Assembly (NCBI RefSeq): GCF_900090275.1
Contig: NZ_LT607755.1
Span: forward strand, 4,216,001 to 4,280,000
Direction of reading: 5' to 3'
DNA: 64,000 bases
Origin: Micromonospora zamorensis
Lineage (GTDB): Bacteria; Actinomycetota; Actinomycetes; Mycobacteriales; Micromonosporaceae
In this document: positions 56,716 to 64,000 of the stretch, piece by piece
How positions within the stretch are numbered: the first letter of the stretch is position 1
Layout of the letters: every line of letters starts with the position of its first letter
Program-made: the position numbers and the translations under genes
The notes under the pieces: model-generated
What the model saw: only the letters and a program-made list of their open reading frames with translations
What the model was told of the DNA's origin: nothing
The model's database searches: none

Positions 56716-57644
56716 TCCCGCCCCAGATCACGGTGCTGGGCGTTGGCCGCCAACCCGGAGTGGCGCAACCGCCCGGCCAGCTCCTCGGCGATGGCCACGC
56801 TGCGATGCTTGCCGCCGGTACAGCCCACGGCGACCGTGAGGTAGCGCTTACCCTCCCGCTCGAAGCCGGCGGTGGTGGCGTTGACCAGGTCGGCGTACGA
56901 GGCGACGAAGGCGTCCGCACCCTCCTGACCCAGCACGTACGCGCTGACCGCCTCCTCCCGACCGGTGTGCTCGCGCAGCTCCGGCACCCAGTACGGATTG
57001 GGCAGGAAGCGGGCGTCCAGCACGAAGTCGGCGTCCGGCGGCAGACCGTACTTGAAGCCGAACGACAGCACGGTTACCCGCAGCCGGCGGGCGTCCTCGC
57101 CGCCGAACAGCTCCTCGATGCGCCGACGGAGCTGGTTGACGTTCAGGTGGCTGGTGTCGACGATCACGTCGGCCTGGTCGCGCGCCTCCTCCAGCAGACC
57201 GCGCTCCACGGCGATGCCGTCGGCCAGCCGTCCGTCGCCCTGAAGCGGATGCGACCGACGCACGCTCTCGAACCGTCGGATCAACACCTCGTCGTCGGCG
57301 TCGACGAAGACCACCCGGGGCGAGAACCCACGGTCCTTGAGCTCACGGATCGCCCCGGCCAGGTCCGTGGAGAAGGCCCGGGACCGCACGTCCAGCACCA
57401 TCGCGGTGCGCCGAGCGGCCCCGCCCGCCTTGAACGCCAGCTCGGCCATGTCCAGCATCAGTGCCTGCGGCAGGTTGTCGACCACGTAGTAGCCGACGTT
57501 CTCCAACGCCCTGGCAACCGTGCTGCGGCCACCGCCGGAGAGGCCGGTGACGACCACGAGTGTGGTCTCCGACTCGGCCGCCACCTGCCCGTCAACCACC
57601 GCCGGGTCGTCGATCCGGTCACCGGTTGTGCGCGCCTCGCTCAC
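56712..57644 (-). CDS. rapZ: RNase adapter protein RapZ (nucleotide-binding)
   Basis: A 310-residue P-loop protein. Walker A is VTGLSGGGRSTVARALENVGYYVVDNLP, and the C-terminal domain has LSFGFKYGLPPDADFVLDARFLPNPYWVPELR and VAVGCTGGKHRSVAIAEELA. In enterobacteria RapZ controls glmS through small RNAs. In actinobacteria (Rv1421) the partner is unknown, but the gene is always with yvcK and whiA. The GTG at 57644 was chosen; the open frame continues to 57695. Confidence 0.94.
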   Translation of the reverse strand: MSEARTTGDRIDDPAVVDGQVAAESETTLVVVTGLSGGGRSTVARALENVGYYVVDNLPQALMLDMAELAFKAGGAARRTAMVLDVRSRAFSTDLAGAIRELKDRGFSPRVVFVDADDEVLIRRFESVRRSHPLQGDGRLADGIAVERGLLEEARDQADVIVDTSHLNVNQLRRRIEELFGGEDARRLRVTVLSFGFKYGLPPDADFVLDARFLPNPYWVPELREHTGREEAVSAYVLGQEGADAFVASYADLVNATTAGFEREGKRYLTVAVGCTGGKHRSVAIAEELAGRLRHSGLAANAQHRDLGRE

Positions 57645-57815
57645 CCGTACCCCCAAGCCGTGGCGCCGCGGCCTCCGTTGGCCGCGATTGGTCAATCAGC
57701 GACTCTATCCCGCCACCGGCGCAAGCCCACGCACCCGCCACGGGTCGTGGGGTGAACACCCTTCGCTCGGGTGCGCCGGGTCGGCGGTGTCGGGGTGGGC
57801 TCGTAGACTCCGCAG

Positions 57816-59657
<1,842 letters not shown>

Positions 59658-59667
59658 GGACAAGACG

Positions 59668-59701
59668 AAAGGCCGGGCCCCGTGGTGGGGTCCGGCCCTT
59701 C
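59668..59701. terminator. bidirectional terminator between recQ and the C39-like gene
   Basis: Hairpin with AAAGGCCGGGCCCC against GGGGTCCGGCCCTT (one irregular pair), located between two convergent stops. A/T flanks on both sides support termination in both directions. Confidence 0.88.
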
Positions 59702-59719
59702 GCTTCGTGTCAGTCGCGG

Positions 59720-60376
59720 TCAGCTGGTGGCGTAGCCGCGGGTGGCGATCCAGTCGGCGAGGTGCTCGACGGTGACCTCGTAGGAGGCGGTGTTCGGGTC
59801 GGCGGAGTCGGCGATCTTCACGATCTGGCCGTTGTCGCGGTAGCCGACGACGCTGATGTAGTGCCCGCCCTCGAAGGAGTGGATAGCACCGTCGGTGTCG
59901 GTGGTGGTGCCGGCGATGTTGGCGACCACGGCCCGGCCGTCGTCGACGGTGCGGACGATGTCGGCGCGCAGCTTGTCGGTCTGCTTATCGTCGGCCGCGG
60001 GCGTGCTGATCTCCACGGACCGGTACGCGTCGTTCTTGCCGGTCTCCTTGTTCAGCACCGGGGTGATGTCGTTGATCGAGTTGGTGCCGGCCTCGGTGGT
60101 GCCCATCTCCTTGGCCATCGCGTCGACGCTGATGTCCTTGCCCTGCACGGAAAGGGCGTTACGGGTCGCGGCGGGCCCGCAGTAGTAGAAGTTCGGCTGC
60201 GCCTCGTAGCGCACACCCAGCTGACGCTCACCCGACGGCTTGCGGTCAGACTGCGTCTGCGACGCCGGCTTCGCGTCCGCGGCGTACGCGGCGGTGATCG
60301 GTCCAACGATCGCGCCGCCGGTGAAGGCCAGGCCAGCAGCGGTCAGAGCGGTCTTACGAATCAGATCGGTACGCAT
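59720..60376 (-). CDS. secreted C39-like (papain-fold) peptidase domain protein
   Basis: A 218-residue secreted protein. A signal peptide spans residues 1-32 (basic start MRTDLIRK, hydrophobic core, likely cleavage AYA/AD). The mature part is a C39-like cysteine-peptidase fold. The active-site Cys is in QPNFYYCGPAATRNALS (C66, with Q60 before it), the His in FEGGHYISVVGY and the Asp in KIADSADP. No ABC transporter or leader peptide is encoded nearby, so this is unlikely to be a classical bacteriocin maturation protease. It may act on the cell surface or on imported peptides. The ATG at 60376 gives a compact signal peptide. Confidence 0.8.
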   Translation of the reverse strand: MRTDLIRKTALTAAGLAFTGGAIVGPITAAYAADAKPASQTQSDRKPSGERQLGVRYEAQPNFYYCGPAATRNALSVQGKDISVDAMAKEMGTTEAGTNSINDITPVLNKETGKNDAYRSVEISTPAADDKQTDKLRADIVRTVDDGRAVVANIAGTTTDTDGAIHSFEGGHYISVVGYRDNGQIVKIADSADPNTASYEVTVEHLADWIATRGYATS

Positions 60377-61022
60377 GATGGCGTGCTCCTCTGCGATTGG
60401 GGGTGTCCGCACGGCACGTCACAAGGGGGAACGGCGACCGTGCGGGAAAGTCTCGGGGGGAACGCCGGCGATCCCCGGGGGACCTGCTCGGGCGTTGCGG
60501 GGGATGTAACCGGGGCGGCCCAGCGGATGTTCCCGGCCGGTGCGCCCTCGCCCCACGACCCGAAAGTCGCGGTGGCATGCCAGGTATAACGACCCCGCCC
60601 GGCCCACGATTCCGCCGCCAGGGTGGCGCCGACCACGCGACACCGACCCCCAAACCCGACACCCACCCCACGGCCGGATCCGCCGAACCGGACACCACAC
60701 CCCGCAACCCCGGGCGTGGGCAATCCAAGATCCGCGCACTTTCCAGGAAAGTGCTGCCTCAGACCACGCCGAGGCAGCAAGTTCCCTGATGTTGCGCGGA
60801 TCTTGACCCGGGTGGCGGGCGGCGGGCGGTTGCCCGATGTGTTTGCGCGGATCTTGATCGACCTGGCGATACCGGACACCGCACCCCCGGGGACGCCCCA
60901 CGCGACGCATCACCCGAGATCGTGCTCGCTCCACGAAACAGGCCCCGTCCGGCGCCGACGAGGCCACTACGAGCGCGATCATGCGTGCCGTGCGACTGAC
61001 TCCGAGGCCGCGCGGCGCGGCG
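60377..61022. other. intergenic region with hairpin repeat A4 and an extra half-copy
   Basis: A 646-base gap between uvrC (downstream end) and the C39-like gene (start), both on the minus strand. It contains the family A hairpin at 60726-60805 and an isolated half (GTTTGCGCGGATCTTGATC) at about 60841-60859. The rest is GC-rich without a convincing ORF. Confidence 0.6.
60726..60805. repeat. family A hairpin repeat, copy 4
   Basis: Inverted repeat with 35-base arms and a 10-base loop. The arms start CAAGATCCGCGCA from outside and end GCTGCCTC inside. A further single arm lies about 37 bases to the right. Confidence 0.88.
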
Positions 61023-63011
61023 TCAGGTGTTGGGGGTCGCCTCCGCGCTGTCGTCGGTCTTCGTGTCCTTGTCGAGCGCGGCCAGGATCGCCTCGGCGGT
61101 GCGTCGACCCACCCCGGGCACCTCGGTGATCTCCTCGACCGTTGCGGCAGAGAGCCGCTTGAGTGAGCCGAAGTGCCGCAACAACGCCTTGCGCCGCACC
61201 TCGCCGAGGCCGGGTACGTGGTCGAGTGCCGACTCGGTCATCCGCTTTGAGCGGCGCTGCCGGTGGAAGGTGATGGCGAACCGGTGGGCCTCGTCGCGGA
61301 TGCGTTGCAGCAGGTAGAGACCCTCCGAGGTGCGCGGCAGGATGACCGGGAACTCGTCGTCGGGGAGCCAGACCTCCTCCAGCCGCTTGGCCAGGCCGCA
61401 CAACGCCACGTCGTCGATGCCCAGGTCGGCAAGGGCCTGTGCGGCCGCCGCGACCTGCGGAGCACCGCCGTCGACGACCACCAGCTGCGGCGGGTACGCG
61501 AACTTCCGCGGCCGGCCGGTGGTCGGATCGATGAGCACACCGATCTGCGGCTCGGCCGCGTCTTCCGGGGTGATCGGGTCGTCGGCCGACTCGACGCCCA
61601 CCTCGCCCGTCTCCGCCCGCGAGTCCAGGTAGCGGGCGAAGCGACGGCGCAGCACCTCGGACATCGCGGAGAGGTCGTCGGTGGCGCCGCGGACGATGAA
61701 CCGTCGGTATTCGCTCTTGCGAGGCAACCCGTCCTCGAAGACCACCATGCTGGCCACCACGTCGGTGCCCTGAATCTGGGAGATGTCGAAGCACTCGATG
61801 CGCAACGGCGAGGTGCGCATGTCCAGTGCTTCGCTGATCTCGTCCAGTGCCTTGCCCCGGGTGGTGAGGTCACCGGATCGCTTCAGCTTGTGCCGGGCCA
61901 GCGCGTCCTTGGCGTTGCGCTCGACCGTTTCCATCAGTGAGCGCTTGTCGCCGCGCTGCGGCACCCGCAGCGACACCCGGCTGCCCCGGTGGTTGGAGAA
62001 CCATTCCGCCAGCGCGTCGGCGTCCGCGGGAAGCTCGGGCACCAGCAGCTCCCGGGGCACGTCGGCCTCGCCGTGCTCGCCGCCGTACACCTGGGTGCAG
62101 AAGTGGTGCACCAGGTCGCCGGTGGTCAGGTCCTCGGTCTTCTCCACCACCCAGCCGCGCTGCCCCCGGACCCGGCCGTCGCGGACGTGGAAGACCTGCA
62201 CGGCCGCCTCGAGCGGGTCGTCGGCGAACGCGACCACGTCGGCGTCGGTGCCGTCGCCCAACACCACGGTCTGCTTCTCCATGGCGCGGCGCAACGCGGC
62301 CACGTCGTCGCGCAGTTTGGCGGCCCGCTCGAACTCCAGCTGCTCGCTCGCCTCGGTCATCTCGCGCTCGATCTTGCGGACCATGGTGTCGGTGCGCCCG
62401 GCCATGAAGTCGCAGAACCCGTCCACGATCGCGCGGTGTTCGTCGGCGGAGACGGTGCCGACGCACGGCGCCGAGCATTTGCCGATGTAGCCGAGCAGGC
62501 AGGGACGACCGACCTGGCCGGCGCGTTTGAACACGCCGGCGGAGCACGTCCGGGCGGGGAACACCCGCAGCAGCAGGTCGAGGGTCTCCCGGATGGCCCA
62601 GGCGTGCGAGTACGGACCGAAGTAGCGCACCCCCTTGCGCTTGGCACCACGCATCACCTGGAGCCGTGGGTATTCCTCGTTGAGGGTCACGGCCAGATAG
62701 GGGTACGACTTGTCGTCGCGGTAGCGGACGTTGAACCGGGGATCGTACTGCTTGATCCAGGTGAACTCCTGCTGGAGCGCCTCGACCTCGGTGCCGACGG
62801 TGATCCAGTCCACCGACTCGGCGGTGGTGACCATCTGCCGCGTGCGCTCGTGCAGGTTCCAGACGTCGCCGAAGTAGGAGTTGAGCCGGCTGCGCAGGTT
62901 TCTCGCCTTGCCGACGTAGATCACCCGGCCGGTGCCGTCGCGAAAGCGGTAGACCCCCGGTAGCTCCGGGATGGTGCCGGGTGCGGGGCGGTAGGTCGAG
63001 GGGTCAGCCAC
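61023..63011 (-). CDS. uvrC: excinuclease ABC subunit C
   Basis: UvrC of 662 residues, which makes both incisions in nucleotide excision repair. The GIY-YIG domain is at the N-terminus ([31 protein letters not shown]). A UVR motif for UvrB contact lies near [19 protein letters not shown]. The second nuclease domain has [17 protein letters not shown], and tandem helix-hairpin-helix motifs are at the C-terminus ([29 protein letters not shown]). The GTG at 63011 ([13 protein letters not shown]) matches homologues; another GTG lies at 63035. Confidence 0.96.
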   Translation of the reverse strand: MADPSTYRPAPGTIPELPGVYRFRDGTGRVIYVGKARNLRSRLNSYFGDVWNLHERTRQMVTTAESVDWITVGTEVEALQQEFTWIKQYDPRFNVRYRDDKSYPYLAVTLNEEYPRLQVMRGAKRKGVRYFGPYSHAWAIRETLDLLLRVFPARTCSAGVFKRAGQVGRPCLLGYIGKCSAPCVGTVSADEHRAIVDGFCDFMAGRTDTMVRKIEREMTEASEQLEFERAAKLRDDVAALRRAMEKQTVVLGDGTDADVVAFADDPLEAAVQVFHVRDGRVRGQRGWVVEKTEDLTTGDLVHHFCTQVYGGEHGEADVPRELLVPELPADADALAEWFSNHRGSRVSLRVPQRGDKRSLMETVERNAKDALARHKLKRSGDLTTRGKALDEISEALDMRTSPLRIECFDISQIQGTDVVASMVVFEDGLPRKSEYRRFIVRGATDDLSAMSEVLRRRFARYLDSRAETGEVGVESADDPITPEDAAEPQIGVLIDPTTGRPRKFAYPPQLVVVDGGAPQVAAAAQALADLGIDDVALCGLAKRLEEVWLPDDEFPVILPRTSEGLYLLQRIRDEAHRFAITFHRQRRSKRMTESALDHVPGLGEVRRKALLRHFGSLKRLSAATVEEITEVPGVGRRTAEAILAALDKDTKTDDSAEATPNT

Positions 63012-63057
63012 GTCAGCAAGCCTAGTCCGCAGCACCGACAGCCCAACTCAAGCTCTA

Positions 63058-63132
63058 GATCGACTCGGCTTCAGGAAAGTCGGGGTGTCGAGGGATCGCG
63101 GACACCCCGACTTTCCGAAACGCGAGTCGATC
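63058..63132. repeat. family C hairpin repeat, copy 2
   Basis: Inverted repeat with arms of about 33 bases. The outer GATCGACTCG and inner GGAAAGTCGGGGTGTC pair almost perfectly around a short GAGGGATCGCG loop. It is related to the element at 20834-20916. It lies just upstream of uvrC and downstream of the Rieske gene. Confidence 0.85.
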
Positions 63133-63183
63133 AGGCCGGCCGGACACGCGCCTGGCCGGGGGCGGTCGCCGGCCCCCGGACGG

Positions 63184-63675
63184 TCAGGCGAGCGAGATCT
63201 GGTCGCCGGTGACCTTGATGTTCTTCGGCGGCAGCGGCTTGGTGGCCGGGCCGGCCTTCACCGAGCCGTCCTCGATCGAGAACTTGCTGCCGTGGCAGGT
63301 GCAGTTGATGGTGCCGCCGTCGACGTTCGTGACCGGGCAGTTCTGGTGGGTGCAGATCGGGCTGAAGCCCTTGAACTGGCCCGGGGAGGGCTGGGTGATG
63401 ACCACACCGTCGGTGGCGAGGACCTTGCCGCCACCGACCGGGATGTCGGAGGTGGTGGCCAGTGACTGGGATCCCTGCCGGTCGCCGCCGCCAGCGTCAC
63501 CGGTGCTGGGCACGGCGGGGCCGCCACTGGTGGGTGCGTCACTGCCGCTGCCGTTGCCGCCGTCGTCGCTGCCGCAGGCAGCCAGGACAACGGCCGCGCC
63601 GACCGCCCCGACACCGGTGAGCAGGGTACGACGTGTCTGCGTACCCGGACCGGTCAGCGCCTGATCGTCACTCAT
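63184..63675 (-). CDS. Rieske (2Fe-2S) lipoprotein with Tat-type signal
   Basis: A 163-residue protein. The N-terminus has twin arginines (QTRRTLLTG) followed by a hydrophobic stretch and a lipobox LAAC with Cys at 34. A Ser/Gly/Asp-rich linker leads to a compact Rieske domain with ligands in CTHQNC and CTCHGS. The cluster would be inserted before Tat export and the protein anchored in the outer leaflet of the membrane. No partner oxidase or cytochrome is encoded here, so its redox role is unknown. Confidence 0.9.
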   Translation of the reverse strand: MSDDQALTGPGTQTRRTLLTGVGAVGAAVVLAACGSDDGGNGSGSDAPTSGGPAVPSTGDAGGGDRQGSQSLATTSDIPVGGGKVLATDGVVITQPSPGQFKGFSPICTHQNCPVTNVDGGTINCTCHGSKFSIEDGSVKAGPATKPLPPKNIKVTGDQISLA

Positions 63676-63903
63676 GCCTCGCCTCTCTCTAGCCCGCCGC
63701 GCCGGTCCGAAAGCCGGTCACACTTCTCCACACGGGCAACTGTGCCGGATGGTTCACCGCAGCATCTGTCCGACCCAGGAAATGGGACGGGGCGGGCTCC
63801 GGACCGGCTCGCCCGCGCCGCAATGGACGCGCACCAACCCGATCGGACCCGCCCCGCAACCGCCACACCAAACCCAGCCGGACCTGCCCTCGGAAAGTCG
63901 AGG

Positions 63904-64000
63904 TCAGCGGGCGCTGGCCGCCACCTTGCGGCTGGTCCGCGCCTTGGTCACACCGTTGGCCTTGGCCGCCCGCGTGGTGGCGGCGGCCGCGCCCTTGGCC
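63904..64000 (-). CDS. C-terminal tail of a partial gene (Lys/Ala/Thr-rich)
   Basis: The last 32 codons of a gene that starts beyond the window, ending at the stop codon 63904-63906. The tail alternates Ala, Lys, Arg and Thr (AAKANGVTKARTSRKVAASAR). Such tails occur at the C-terminus of actinobacterial UvrA and of HU/H1-like DNA-binding proteins. Because uvrC and a Rieske gene lie next to uvrA in relatives, UvrA is the first guess, but the visible part cannot prove it. Confidence 0.4.
   Translation of the reverse strand, partial: AKGAAAATTRAAKANGVTKARTSRKVAASAR

Noticed and set aside
61263..62963. Plus-strand open frames over uvrC
   Set aside because: They lie wholly inside the uvrC gene on the other strand and have no recognisable motif.

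Overview
The window is chromosomal DNA from a high-GC actinobacterium. The gene order (uvrC, rapZ, yvcK, whiA, gap-pgk-tpiA-secG, the pentose-phosphate block, ctaB/ctaA, the SUF operon, ABC-F, enoyl-CoA hydratase, acnR, acn) is the conserved actinobacterial block known from Mycobacterium tuberculosis Rv1420-Rv1475. RbpA, a conservon, XRE/DUF397 genes and WhiA also point to Actinobacteria. The style (frequent GTG starts, overlapping stop/start codons, hairpin repeats, labdane-type terpene genes) suggests Micromonosporaceae, probably Micromonospora or a close relative. The genus is an inference.

Layout. 1-1.9 kb: 3' two thirds of aconitase (acnA). 1.9-17 kb: an accessory block between acnA and its usual neighbour acnR. 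It holds a mini DivIVA-like protein, a zinc-ribbon-like protein divergent from an XRE/DUF397 pair, an ECF42-type sigma factor with its DGPF partner, a complete cvnABCD conservon, an adjacent P450/class I/class II terpene cluster on the same strand, DUF2630, a RIO kinase, a HAD hydrolase and a nitrilase-family amidohydrolase. 17-20.8 kb: acnR, then a tightly overlapping set of a TIGR04222 membrane protein with a Gly/Cys tail, a DUF692 (MNIO) enzyme, a small partner protein and an SDR oxidoreductase. 21-31 kb: mug, an ABC exporter, enoyl-CoA hydratase, a small HTH protein, CadD, ABC-F, a zinc metallopeptidase, a SnoaL-like protein, acVLRF1 and LysE. 30.8-37.7 kb: sufR-sufB-sufD-ferredoxin-sufC-sufS-sufU-sufT operon. 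37.8-41.6 kb: heme A biosynthesis (ctaA, ctaB) with an ATP-grasp gene between. 41.8-50.4 kb: tkt-tal-pgi-zwf-opcA-pgl. 50.5-54.3 kb: rbpA, secG, tpiA, pgk, gap. 54.6-57.6 kb: whiA-yvcK-rapZ. 57.8-64 kb: recQ, a secreted C39-like protein, uvrC, a Rieske lipoprotein and the Lys/Ala-rich tail of a partial CDS.

How the genes fit together. Most of the window is housekeeping carbon and Fe-S metabolism: glycolysis, the oxidative and non-oxidative pentose-phosphate pathway, SUF assembly, cytochrome-oxidase heme A and aconitase. Two accessory islands are more specialised. One is a three-gene terpene cluster next to a conservon, with no prenyl-diphosphate synthase in the window. The other is the TIGR04222-MNIO-partner trio, a candidate post-translational modification system acting on a membrane protein whose only three cysteines lie in a regular Gly5 ladder at its C-terminus.

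The intergenic spaces carry at least three families of long imperfect hairpins (about 75-90 bp). One family has four copies and another has two. Several ordinary terminator hairpins are also clear. No tRNA, rRNA, CRISPR array, insertion sequence or recognisable riboswitch was seen.
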